DNA of 64,000 nucleotides from Vagococcus jeotgali (GTDB lineage Bacteria; Bacillota; Bacilli; Lactobacillales; Vagococcaceae): assembly GCF_035918315.1 (NCBI RefSeq), contig NZ_CP142146.1:1798001-1862000 (forward strand). Reading direction: 5' to 3'. Below, piece by piece: positions 21,203 to 29,492 of the stretch. The position numbers were made by a program, and so were the translations under genes. How positions within the stretch are numbered: the first letter of the stretch is position 1; the number at the start of each line of letters is the position of its first letter. The notes beneath the pieces are model-generated. The model did no database searches, had not been told where the DNA came from, and saw only the letters and a list, made by a program, of their open reading frames with translations.

Positions 21203-22148
21203 TTATTCTGTCACAAATGGTTTCACACTCTTCTCAATATATTCTCGCTTATTTTCAATAAATGGAGCTAATGATAGAGTTTTTCCTAACTCGTCATACT
21301 CCTCATCTATCATAAAACCAGGAGCATCTGTTGCAAGTTCTATTAATATATGACCAATCCTTACATATAAAGATTCAAAGTAAAAACGATCTACATAACC
21401 TGAATTTGGTAGTCCAAGTTTATCAAAGATATCCTTCCAAGCATAAAGCCCAGCCTGCTCACTTAGGCGAAAAGCTACATGATGTACTTCTCCGTACCCT
21501 TGCCTAGCATCAGGAGACTTGTCATCATGAACTAAAATGACTTGAGCACCACTGCCCTTTTCCCCAACTTCAAATAAGTGACGATTTCCATCAGAGTTTA
21601 TTTCTTTAAAACCAAAAATACCTTCCAAAACATCTTTAAACTCAGTAAAATAACTAACTGATATTTCCGTTGGTCCTAAGCCGTAAATAGCAAATTCTTC
21701 AGGCACAGGACCACCAATCCATGCTGTTCCTGGTAACATACCGCTATTATACCTATCAGAAATCAATTGATAGCGCTGATTATCTGCATCTTGAAACTTT
21801 AATATCTTTTTACCAAATTCTTCACTTATCTCATCATGAAATACACCCATATCTTTTATAATATTCAAGTGCTTCATCACTAGGTACCCTAAAGCTTGTT
21901 CTAGTAATAGCATTTGTTCCTGGTATACCTTGTGGGCTATTTGGAAAATCAAAAAACGTCATCGTTGTTCCTGGTGTACCGATATCATCAGCATAGTACG
22001 TGTGATAGGTCTGAATATCATCTTGATTGACTGTTTTTTTGACTAACTTCATTCCTAACACCTTAGTAAAAAACTCATAATTTTTCTGAACATCACTTGT
22101 CATAGCTGTCATGTGATGAATCCCTAATAATTCGTGATTAGCTTGCAT
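21203..22148 (-). pseudogene. VOC-family ring-cleaving dioxygenase, MhqO-like (frameshifted)
   Basis: Two overlapping frames together give one glyoxalase/VOC-fold dioxygenase of about 314 residues. The first part (from ATG 22148) holds GIHHMTAMTSD with a metal-ligand His; the second holds EVHHVAFRL and ILIELATDAPG with the other ligands. They are joined by one extra A in an A4 run (TTTT at 21854-21857). Removing it restores ALEYYKDMGVFHDE. As written, translation stops after 104 residues. It may be a true mutation or a sequencing error. The intact family cleaves hydroquinone or catechol-type rings using Fe(II). Confidence 0.8.
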
Positions 22149-22191
22149 TATTCATTCCTCTTTTCTCTTTTTTCCTAGTTGAAGGCTCACT

Positions 22192-22220
22192 CTTACTTTA
22201 AATCACTTCCTAAAAGTAAG
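22192..22220. promoter_or_regulatory. Dyad operator candidate in front of the mhq-like operon
   Basis: CTTACTTT (22192-22199) and AAAGTAAG (22213-22220) form a perfect 8-bp inverted repeat with a 13-bp spacer. On the minus strand it spans a possible promoter (TTGCTT-17 bp-TAAAGT). Shorter overlapping dyads (ACTTTTAGGAAGT) recall HxlR-family sites that control quinone-response genes. The regulator is not in the window. Confidence 0.35.
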
Positions 22221-22323
22221 CAACTTTTTTGTTTTATAATATCAATTATAGGTCTTATGGCTGATGTGCCTTTGAAAAAGTTCTTATACAATAACATTAT
22301 ATAAATAGAAAAGGGGTACCAAG

Positions 22324-23493
22324 ATGTCAAAAAAGAAAAAGATTGTTATTGGTAGTATTATTGGAGTCATTATTGTTGTTGTGATTTTATTTAGTATGGG
22401 AATTGGAAAAAATAATAAACAAGATACTCTGCCAGAAAATAATATTGAATTTTTCACAGTAGCTGATGTGGATCAAGTTTTTATTAATGGTATGGTGACA
22501 CCTGTTAAATCTAAAGAATTCATTCAAGACAATTCTCTGGGTAAATTAGGTAAACTACAAGTAAAAAACGGAGAAAATGTCGAAGAGGGAACTCTTTTGT
22601 ACCAATACACAGATGAAGCCACTAGTACTCAAATTAGCGAGTTGAACTTTCAAATAGAATCAACTCAAGCAGAAAAAGAAAAAACTAGAAAGCAAATGCT
22701 ATTAGAAATAGATGAATTAAACAAAGCAAGTGAGCAAGTTGAAGAAGGACAAGATACAGGGGCACCATCTAGAGAGTCCATTGAACTAAAGTATGATTTA
22801 GGTAGTTTTGATATTAAAATCGGACAATTACAAACACAAGTCAACGAACTTAACGAAAAACAAGTTAATCAAGTCACTGCTCCTTTTAGTGGCCAAGTGA
22901 TTATTCCTCAAGAGCAAAATAGAGATAGTGCTATCATGACTTTAACTTCTAATGATTTTTATGTAGAAGGTGACGTCAATGAAAAAGATTTGATTAAAGT
23001 AAAAGAAAAGCAACCAGCTGAAGTGAAAATGATTGCTAGTAATGAAGTGTATCAAGGTGAAGTTATCTATGTTTCAAACACACCTATTCAAGAAACACCT
23101 GCTGCAGGAGCTGGAGGTAGTAGTGAAGGTGGTTTATCAAAATATATTGTCAAATTATCTTTAAAAGACACAAAAAATGTTAAACAAGGATTCCACGTCC
23201 AAGCTTCTATTAAATTAGATAAACAAAAAATAGAGGTTCCTAAATCAGCAGTTAAAGAAGATAAAGATAAAAAACAATCCTATGTGTTAGTGGATGATTT
23301 TGGTACAGTCCTTAGAAAAAATATCACCACAACAGACAAAGGTGCTACTAAAGATCATGTTGTAGTAACTAGTGGACTTGAGAGTTTAGATAAAGTGATT
23401 GTTAAAAGTGATCGTGAGCTTAAAAATGGTGAAATGCTAAATGCTGAAGGGAATACTAATGAATCTGGTACACAAATGAGTGAGGGGGAATAA
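22324..23493 (+). CDS. Membrane-fusion (MacA/HlyD-type) subunit of an ABC exporter
   Basis: The 389-residue protein has an N-terminal membrane helix (residues 5-25), a lipoyl/barrel-sandwich region split by a coiled-coil hairpin (about 95-175; LNFQIESTQAEKEKTRKQ), then beta domains with APFSGQVIIPQE and a Ser/Gly-rich insert. This is the architecture of MacA-like adaptor proteins in Gram-positive three-part ABC exporters. The ATPase follows after 3 bp and the permease after that. The cargo (peptide, antibiotic or lipid) cannot be told from sequence. The C-terminus is Glu-rich and extracellular. Confidence 0.88.
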   Translation: MSKKKKIVIGSIIGVIIVVVILFSMGIGKNNKQDTLPENNIEFFTVADVDQVFINGMVTPVKSKEFIQDNSLGKLGKLQVKNGENVEEGTLLYQYTDEATSTQISELNFQIESTQAEKEKTRKQMLLEIDELNKASEQVEEGQDTGAPSRESIELKYDLGSFDIKIGQLQTQVNELNEKQVNQVTAPFSGQVIIPQEQNRDSAIMTLTSNDFYVEGDVNEKDLIKVKEKQPAEVKMIASNEVYQGEVIYVSNTPIQETPAAGAGGSSEGGLSKYIVKLSLKDTKNVKQGFHVQASIKLDKQKIEVPKSAVKEDKDKKQSYVLVDDFGTVLRKNITTTDKGATKDHVVVTSGLESLDKVIVKSDRELKNGEMLNAEGNTNESGTQMSEGE

Positions 23494-23496
23494 CTT

Positions 23497-24213
23497 ATGA
23501 CTGATAATATCAAACAAGACACTCCCTTAGTTAACATTGTGGAGATGGATAAATATTACCCTGTAGGAAAAGAGCAGCTCCATGTATTGAAAAAGTTAAA
23601 TTTAACTATTGAACAAGGTGAATTTCTAATGATTATGGGAAAGTCAGGTAGCGGAAAAACAACTTTAATGAATATTATCGGCTTTTTAGATCAATCATCT
23701 GACGGGGCTTATCTATTTAATAATCAAGATGTATCGACTTTAAGTGAAAATCAAAAATCTGATTTACGAAACAAATATGTCGGCTTTATTTTTCAACAGT
23801 TCTTCTTAATCCAATCACTAAATGTTAGACAAAACGTAGAGCTACCTATGATTTATGAAGGTAAGCGCCGGGAATCTGAGCGTAAAGTAATAGCTGAAGA
23901 GTACCTGAAACTAGTGGGTTTAGAAGGAAAAGAAAACTCTAAAACAACCGAATTATCAGGCGGACAACAACAACGTGTTGCCATTGCCAGAGCGTTAGTG
24001 AATGATCCTCTACTAATTATGGCAGATGAGCCAACTGGTGCTCTAGATAGTCAGACTAGCCGTGATATTATGGGGATTTTATCTGATTTAAACAAACAAG
24101 GAAAAACCATTGTAATGGTCACTCACGATCCTGATATGAGAAAATATGCGACTAGAGTGATTTATATGAAAGATGGCATTTTCTTAAATGAGGAGGAGTA
24201 TTTAAATGGTTAA
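23497..24213 (+). CDS. MacB-type ABC transporter ATP-binding protein
   Basis: A 238-residue ABC ATPase of the LolD/MacB (MacB-FtsE) group with Walker [10 protein letters not shown] (48-56), signature LSGGQQQR (153-160), Walker [14 protein letters not shown] and a switch His in VTHDP. It is cotranscribed with the adaptor upstream and overlaps the permease start by 8 bases. Confidence 0.93.
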   Translation: MTDNIKQDTPLVNIVEMDKYYPVGKEQLHVLKKLNLTIEQGEFLMIMGKSGSGKTTLMNIIGFLDQSSDGAYLFNNQDVSTLSENQKSDLRNKYVGFIFQQFFLIQSLNVRQNVELPMIYEGKRRESERKVIAEEYLKLVGLEGKENSKTTELSGGQQQRVAIARALVNDPLLIMADEPTGALDSQTSRDIMGILSDLNKQGKTIVMVTHDPDMRKYATRVIYMKDGIFLNEEEYLNG

Positions 24214-25429
24214 AAATTTATTGCTAAGTACTTTTCTAAGTCTGAGAGCTCATAAACTTAGAGTTTTTCTAACTATGGTTGGTATTATAATTGGGATTGC
24301 AGCTGTTGTGACAGTCTCAGCCATTGGTGAGGGGATGAAGCAAAGTAGTATGAAAGTGTTGGAGTCTACTGATGCTTCTACCGCTCGCTTAATCTATAAT
24401 GTAGATATGGATGATGAAACAAGTGCTAATGAAGTCTCTCTAGAAACCTTTGCTTTTAGTCGATCTGATTTAAAAACTCTAAGAAAACTAGATGGTGTAG
24501 ATAATATTTCTGCAGATTATGGTTACGGATTTGCCTCTAGCGAGAGTATTACAGCTACTATTTCATATTTTAGTGCTATTGGTAGTGGACAAATCAAGCC
24601 ATATACGTCTCCTGATAAAACCATAGCTTTTGGTTCTGATTTTTCTGAAGATGATATGGATCGAAATAATATTATTTTAAGCTATGACACCATGCAAACT
24701 GCTCTTAATGTCAAAAAACCAGAAGATATTATTGGACGGGCTATTGATGTTGATGGGGAAAAATTTCAAGTCATTGGTGTTAAGAAAAAAATTGGGGGCA
24801 GTGATATGATTACAGATGATTCTGTTTTTTCCAACACAGTCCCTAAAAAAGCTTATAATGAGTTAGCCAAAAACAAACCTATTAATGCCATTAATTTAAA
24901 GGTAGCACCTTCAGCTGATCGTACGGCTGTCATTACAGCTGCCAATGATTTATTAAAAGAATACCATCCAGATTTGGTTGGAAAGTTTGAAGAAGATAGA
25001 ACAAACGAACAGATGCGCCAGCAAATAGAGCAAATGCTACAAGCTGTTATCTCTGGTTTAATTTTGATTACAGCTATTTCTCTGCTTGTTGGTGGAATTG
25101 GCGTGATGAATATTATGTATGTCTCTGTTTCAGAACGTAAACGAGAAATTGGAATTAGGCGAGCAATTGGGGCAAAGCCTGCTAATATTTTAATTCAATT
25201 TTTACTAGAAGCTGCCTTTATTACTTTAATTGGTGGTATTATCGGAATACTTCTTGGTTGGGGATTTGCTAGTCTATTAACCAGTCTAGTACCTGGCGTC
25301 CAAGCTGTAGTTAGTCCTAAAATGGCAATGATTTCAGCTAGTATTTCAGCTGGTATTGGTCTATTCTTTGGTGTCATTCCAGCAATCAATGCTGCTAAGA
25401 TGGATCCTATCAAAGCCATTTATCAATAA
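24206..25429 (+). CDS. MacB-type ABC transporter permease (FtsX fold)
   Basis: The 407-residue permease has an N-terminal membrane helix with LRVFLTMVGIIIGIAAVV, a large extracytoplasmic MacB periplasmic-core domain (about 45-270), then three helices with the FtsX signature GGIGVMNIMYVSVSERKREIG. Together with the adaptor and ATPase it forms a mechanotransmission-type exporter. A strong bidirectional terminator follows. Confidence 0.92.
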   Translation: MVKNLLLSTFLSLRAHKLRVFLTMVGIIIGIAAVVTVSAIGEGMKQSSMKVLESTDASTARLIYNVDMDDETSANEVSLETFAFSRSDLKTLRKLDGVDNISADYGYGFASSESITATISYFSAIGSGQIKPYTSPDKTIAFGSDFSEDDMDRNNIILSYDTMQTALNVKKPEDIIGRAIDVDGEKFQVIGVKKKIGGSDMITDDSVFSNTVPKKAYNELAKNKPINAINLKVAPSADRTAVITAANDLLKEYHPDLVGKFEEDRTNEQMRQQIEQMLQAVISGLILITAISLLVGGIGVMNIMYVSVSERKREIGIRRAIGAKPANILIQFLLEAAFITLIGGIIGILLGWGFASLLTSLVPGVQAVVSPKMAMISASISAGIGLFFGVIPAINAAKMDPIKAIYQ

Positions 25430-25477
25430 AAATTATTAATTCACAGTATAATCTAAATACTCTAGTGTATTAAAAAA

Positions 25478-25516
25478 AATAAGCCTACCAAGAAATAATT
25501 TCTTGGTAGGCTTATT
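25478..25516. terminator. Bidirectional terminator after the MacAB operon
   Basis: A perfect 18-bp stem (25478-25495 with 25499-25516) with a tight TAA loop, between the convergent permease and 3D-domain genes. Confidence 0.9.
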
Positions 25517-25520
25517 ATAT

Positions 25521-26615
25521 TTATAGAACTGTGACACTTACCATACGACGACCCCAGTTATTACATTCTTCTACTGTATTAAAATGAACATCAACAATAT
25601 TACCTTTAATTGCTCCACCCGTATCAGCCGCAATAGCAAAACCATAGCCTGATACCTCAACTAATGAATTCAAAGGGATAACACTTGGATCTACAGCAAT
25701 AACACGAGAATTCTCTCTTAAATCAATTCCTGTTGCTGTTAAATGCGATGCTCCAGCTTCACTGTAAGAGTAAGCTGTTGATTCCATCGTCATAGTCGTA
25801 CCACCATTTGATGATTCTGGACTTGGACCATTATCACTTGGTTTTGACTCTTCACTTGACTCACTTGTTTCTGAGCTTACTTCTGAAGATGACGCACTAC
25901 TTGATGATTCTGATACTTCTTCACTTGAGTGGCTTGTTTCTTTTTCTTCTTTAGTTGCTTTAGTCGTTTCTTTAATAGCTTCTTTTTCTTTCCTAACTTC
26001 TTTGACGATACGTTCATTAGCTAATTTATTAAGCAGAGCTTCATTTGAAGATAATTCAACTTTTAAATCAGATACTTGATTTTCTAATATCATTGTTTCT
26101 TCTTCAACAGCTGCTTGTTTCATAGCTAAATTTTCTCTATCTTTTATTAGCTCAGATTTTAATTTTTCTAAATGCTCTTGATCTTGTGATAATGAATCCA
26201 CTTTAGATTTTTCAGCACCCTGTAAAACAGTAATCGCATAAGCACGATTAATAAAATCAGAAATACTATTAGAATTCATTAAAGCATCAATCACACTCAT
26301 ACTACTTCCATTAGATTGAATGTTTTGCATACGTGAACCAATTGACTCTTTCCGACGTTTAATACTAACTTGAGTATCTTTGATTTCTTGCTCTGTTGAT
26401 TCAATTGAACTTTCTGTTTTTGATACTTCTGTTTTTAAATTTTCTACATCACGATACTTAGCATTAACATCATCTAATGCTTTATCTATTTTTGTACTAA
26501 TCTCAACACTTTCCTTCTTGACATCACTTTCGCTTGCTGCTGCAAGTAATGACACTGGAGAACTAAATAATACCATTAAACTCATGATTGCAATGGTTAT
26601 CCTTTTTGATTTCAA
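25521..26615 (-). CDS. Secreted coiled-coil protein with C-terminal 3D domain
   Basis: An exported wall protein: signal peptide (KRITIAIMSLMVLFSSPVSLLAAA), a PcsB-like coiled coil with heptad-rich helices (about 30-215), a Ser/Glu-rich spacer, and a C-terminal 3D domain. The three Asp residues lie in AVDPSVIPLNS, AADTGG and IVDVHF. Similar 3D domains occur in lytic transglycosylase-like and resuscitation-factor proteins. I choose the TTG at 26615, ten bases after AAAGGTG. The upstream ATG at 26666 overlaps a TATAAT box, so the longer frame is probably not translated. Likely a peptidoglycan-modifying protein. Confidence 0.75.
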   Translation of the reverse strand: MKSKRITIAIMSLMVLFSSPVSLLAAASESDVKKESVEISTKIDKALDDVNAKYRDVENLKTEVSKTESSIESTEQEIKDTQVSIKRRKESIGSRMQNIQSNGSSMSVIDALMNSNSISDFINRAYAITVLQGAEKSKVDSLSQDQEHLEKLKSELIKDRENLAMKQAAVEEETMILENQVSDLKVELSSNEALLNKLANERIVKEVRKEKEAIKETTKATKEEKETSHSSEEVSESSSSASSSEVSSETSESSEESKPSDNGPSPESSNGGTTMTMESTAYSYSEAGASHLTATGIDLRENSRVIAVDPSVIPLNSLVEVSGYGFAIAADTGGAIKGNIVDVHFNTVEECNNWGRRMVSVTVL

Positions 26616-26765
26616 CAATCGACAACACCTTTCATTCTTACTGTCTCGTCCATATTCTTTTTTCATTATACAAGATAGCTCATTGGATATTATGACATTC
26701 TCTTTACAAATTGTTACATTTTAAGATATGCTATACATAATCATGTAACAGTTAGGAGAGATTTA

Positions 26766-27248
26766 ATGTCAAAAACAATCTACTTTGCAAGCCCTTTATT
26801 CTCAAATATGGAGCGAACTTATAATGAACTTTTTGTTGAAAAAATAAGAGAATCATACCCTGAAATTAACGTATACCTACCACAGGAACAATTAGTTATC
26901 AATGATAAACACAGCTTTGCAGACTCAAAAATGATTGCAACATTTGATACAAATGCTTTGTTACAAAGTCATCTCATGATTGCAATATTAGACGGAGCAA
27001 CCATTGATGTCGGGGTTGCCTCAGAAATTGGTGTCGCTTATCAAGCTGGTATTCCAATTGTTGGGTTATTTACAGATAGTAGACAAGATGGAGCAACAAA
27101 TAAATCAAAGTTAAAAGCTTTGTCTGAAGTAGCAGAATCTCAGTTTCCATATGTTAACTTATATACAGTTGGCTTAATTAAACTAAATGGTATTATCGTA
27201 ACGAATGAAGATGACGTCATTGATGCTATTACTGAATATATTAAATAA
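26766..27248 (+). CDS. Nucleoside 2-deoxyribosyltransferase
   Basis: The 160-residue protein starts TIYFASPLFSNMERTYNELF, the nucleotide-sugar-binding N-terminus of the family, and has DGATIDVGVASEIGVAYQAG, with the catalytic Glu in the SEIG stretch. These enzymes exchange the base on deoxyribonucleosides and help purine and pyrimidine salvage in lactobacilli and relatives. AGGAG lies before the ATG. It forms a single-gene unit with a terminator at 27250-27293. Confidence 0.9.
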   Translation: MSKTIYFASPLFSNMERTYNELFVEKIRESYPEINVYLPQEQLVINDKHSFADSKMIATFDTNALLQSHLMIAILDGATIDVGVASEIGVAYQAGIPIVGLFTDSRQDGATNKSKLKALSEVAESQFPYVNLYTVGLIKLNGIIVTNEDDVIDAITEYIK

Positions 27249-27249
27249 T

Positions 27250-27293
27250 AAAAAAACACTACTAAAGCAGTAGAAAAACTGCTTTAGTAGTGT
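27250..27293. terminator. Bidirectional terminator
   Basis: A perfect 16-bp stem (27256-27271 with 27278-27293) preceded by an A-run, which becomes a T-run for the minus-strand gene ending at 27333. It also ends the deoxyribosyltransferase gene. Confidence 0.85.
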
Positions 27294-27332
27294 CTAATTT
27301 GTTTTATGACAATATATATGGGCATGTTTCAA

Positions 27333-27818
27333 CTATCTAGATGACATGTAATCTTTCTGGCAAATGGATTCTAAAGCAACTAAAATTCCTAAAGAGATTA
27401 CTTCACTAGACTTTTCAAAGACTGTTAATTCTAAGGCATCACCAAATGAAATCCATCTGTTTCTAACTTTTGCTACTTTCCTATACCCAGAATTTATGTC
27501 AAAATCTAGTGTACGCCAATCACCATAGATATCTAGCATAGAGTCCATAATCTGATAAGCTTCATCCAAAGAGTTATGAGTTTGTTTAACTGTAAACAAA
27601 CATTTCTCTTCAGTCCACACACCTACTTTTATTTGACCATCTTGAAACTCACTGTTAACATGTAAGACTTCATTATTCAAATAGTCTAAAATAGTATAAG
27701 ACTCTTTTTCACCCTCTCCTATACGTTTAATAGTATACTGGATGTCACCTTTTCGATTTGTAACAGGTATGTTATGTTCTGTAGTAAATTCTTTCCTTAA
27801 TATAAATAATTGACGCAC
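27333..27818 (-). CDS. LURP-one/YxjI-like protein
   Basis: A small protein of 161 residues, starting at a GTG at 27818 five bases after AGAGGTG; an upstream in-frame start at 27842 has no site. The pattern of short beta strands (FILRKEFTTEHNIPVTNRKG, then YTIKRIGEGEKESYTILD, then ISFGDALELTV) fits the tubby-like LURP-one-related fold of B. subtilis YxjI. No catalytic residues stand out. Function unknown; possibly membrane-phospholipid binding by analogy with the tubby fold. Confidence 0.55.
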   Translation of the reverse strand: MRQLFILRKEFTTEHNIPVTNRKGDIQYTIKRIGEGEKESYTILDYLNNEVLHVNSEFQDGQIKVGVWTEEKCLFTVKQTHNSLDEAYQIMDSMLDIYGDWRTLDFDINSGYRKVAKVRNRWISFGDALELTVFEKSSEVISLGILVALESICQKDYMSSR

Positions 27819-27899
27819 GTTCTCACCTCTTTTCACATACAATTTTTCATAGCTTTCTAACCTAATTGTAACATAAAGGCCATAACACTTTCATCTTTA

Positions 27900-28580
27900 T
27901 CATATTATTTGGGATATTTCATTCAAAAAACGAACTTTTTTTGATGCGAAATCTTCTGGTAGTTCTTTACCATCTTCAATCCAAATAGAATCTATCCCTA
28001 CTCGTCTTGCTCCTTCAATATCAGATGTCAAACTATCCCCTATCATAATAACTGTTGATTTATCAGTAATTCTTTCCTGATTAAAAATATAATCAAAAAA
28101 TCTAACATCTGGTTTTTCAAACCCAACTTCTTCAGATATAAATAACTCGTCAAAAAAATGATCCATTTGTGCATTTTTCAAACGAATTCTTTGTGTACTA
28201 CCTATACCATTTGTCCCTGCAAATACAGTATACCCTTTTCCTTTGATATCTTCCAATAATTCAATGGCTCCATCCATTAAATCATTATTTTCTTCTAAAT
28301 AGTGGCGAAAATCTTGGTCAACCTTGGCTCCATTAACGACTATATGATGTTCTAAAAAGAAACGGTAAAAACGTTGCTCTAATAAATACTCCTTACTAAT
28401 TTTCCCTTCTTCAAGTTGATGCCACAACTCTCCGTTGATTTTCTTATACTGCTCAAAGGTCTCCTCATTAAAAACCACACCCTGTTTAGCAAATACTTTT
28501 TGTAGTGCTTTATATTCTGACTTACTAAAATCTAGTAAGGTATTATCAATATCAAAAATAACGTACTTATATTTAGACAT
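27900..28580 (-). CDS. YjjG-family HAD pyrimidine-nucleotide phosphatase
   Basis: A 226-residue HAD hydrolase with motif I DIDNTLLDF (nucleophile Asp9 and Asp11), a helical cap, motif II FAGTNG, motif III Lys in FEKPDVRFF, and motif IV IGDSLTSDIEGA. The length and the TNG motif fit the YjjG/YfnB group, which dephosphorylates non-canonical pyrimidine nucleotides. It stands alone on the minus strand, with folT further upstream ending in its own terminator. Confidence 0.85.
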   Translation of the reverse strand: MSKYKYVIFDIDNTLLDFSKSEYKALQKVFAKQGVVFNEETFEQYKKINGELWHQLEEGKISKEYLLEQRFYRFFLEHHIVVNGAKVDQDFRHYLEENNDLMDGAIELLEDIKGKGYTVFAGTNGIGSTQRIRLKNAQMDHFFDELFISEEVGFEKPDVRFFDYIFNQERITDKSTVIMIGDSLTSDIEGARRVGIDSIWIEDGKELPEDFASKKVRFLNEISQII

Positions 28581-28624
28581 GTGACGGCTCCTTTTTTAAA
28601 TAATTTGATTACTTGTTTTATATC

Positions 28625-28655
28625 AAAAAAAAGAGACCTTGTCTATCAAGGCCCC
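28625..28655 (-). terminator. Terminator after folT
   Basis: CCTTG (28637-28641) and CAAGG (28647-28651) form the stem core. On the minus strand it is followed by eight T residues (28625-28632). Confidence 0.75.
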
Positions 28656-28670
28656 TTATAAAATGTCTTT

Positions 28671-29195
28671 TTAAGAATTAAAACGCAATAATTGTTGTTT
28701 AATAACATTGACATTGACAATCCAATACGTACCAATAATATGAACTACAAGTAATATGAGTGAACTTACTATTCTACTTGGAATACTGGCAACAATCCCT
28801 GGACCATACATTAAGTACAACCAAAATGTGTTTAAACCTAAATTAACAAAAATCGTCACTATACAGTTGACAATGATAATCCTTGTTAAGGTTATTTCCT
28901 TTTTATAGTAAAAAACACCGTATAAAAAGGCTGTTAAAAAAGCAGACACACTAAATCCTGGGAAAAATCCAGCAGATACTGGAAATAAAGTAATCCCAAT
29001 AAAATCTGCTAAGGCATTAGCAACACCAGCAATAACCGGTGAAAACATCATAGCCATAAGTACAACAGCAATAAAAGCAAAACCAATTCGAACAGTAGGT
29101 AATTGTATGGAGACAAATCTAGTCAAAATAATTTGTAACCCCATTAATACCCCCATTAAAGCAACCGATTTTGCGGTAAATCTATTCTTTTCCAT
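28671..29195 (-). CDS. folT: ECF transporter folate-binding subunit FolT
   Basis: A 174-residue integral membrane S-component with about six helices. The N-terminal MGVLMGLQIILTRF and the helix-6 region NLGLNTFWLYLMYG match FolT. It binds folate or reduced folates and needs the shared ECF module, encoded elsewhere. The strongest functional evidence is the tetrahydrofolate riboswitch in its leader (29229-29329), preceded by a good promoter. AAAGGAGATG lies just before the start codon. Confidence 0.92.
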   Translation of the reverse strand: MEKNRFTAKSVALMGVLMGLQIILTRFVSIQLPTVRIGFAFIAVVLMAMMFSPVIAGVANALADFIGITLFPVSAGFFPGFSVSAFLTAFLYGVFYYKKEITLTRIIIVNCIVTIFVNLGLNTFWLYLMYGPGIVASIPSRIVSSLILLVVHIIGTYWIVNVNVIKQQLLRFNS

Positions 29196-29228
29196 TCTAG
29201 CATCTCCTTTAGAGCTGCTACACGTATG

Positions 29229-29329
29229 CAGCGAATGCGGTCATATAATCGCAAATACAAAAAATGTATCTTTCGTTTACTAAGCAACATCCCATCTTAG
29301 TAACACTTAACGCTATATGTCCTACTCTG
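29229..29329 (-). promoter_or_regulatory. Tetrahydrofolate (THF) riboswitch
   Basis: Read on the minus strand the leader has the conserved THF aptamer blocks in order: GAGTAG, GCGTTAAGTG, ATGGGATGTTG in a hairpin loop, ACGAA, and GCATTCGCTG. Pairings fit: P1 CAG (29327-29329) with CTG (29229-29231); P2 CATATA (29314-29319) with TATATG (29242-29247); P3 TTACTAAG (29296-29303) with CTTAGTAA (29277-29284); and an ATACA/TGTAT hairpin between. The 3' arm GCTGC can pair instead with GCAGC just upstream of the ribosome binding site, suggesting control of translation. Recognised from memory of the consensus. Confidence 0.88.
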
Positions 29330-29347
29330 TTTATTTTTTCAATATTG

Positions 29348-29376
29348 ACTATAACATATATTGATAAAAAAAACAA
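29348..29376 (-). promoter_or_regulatory. Promoter of folT
   Basis: TTGTTT (29371-29376) and TATAGT (29348-29353) are 17 bp apart on the minus strand, with a TG extension before the -10 box. The start point would fall about 12 bases before the THF aptamer. Confidence 0.75.
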
Positions 29377-29427
29377 GTTCACAGACTCTTTTGTCACTAT
29401 GACGAAAATAAATAGTCACCTTTCACA

Positions 29428-29456
29428 TTGTAAGCGCATTACATGTTGGTTATACT
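29428..29456 (+). promoter_or_regulatory. Promoter of the sugar ABC ATPase gene, overlapping a cre-like dyad
   Basis: TTGTAA (29428-29433) and TATACT (29451-29456) are 17 bp apart. The dyad TGTAAGCGCATTACA covers the -35 region. It resembles a CcpA cre site but is one base off the consensus spacing, so catabolite control is only suggested. Confidence 0.65.
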
Positions 29457-29492
29457 TTATGTATTCAATCAAGCGAAAGAAGGTACTATATA

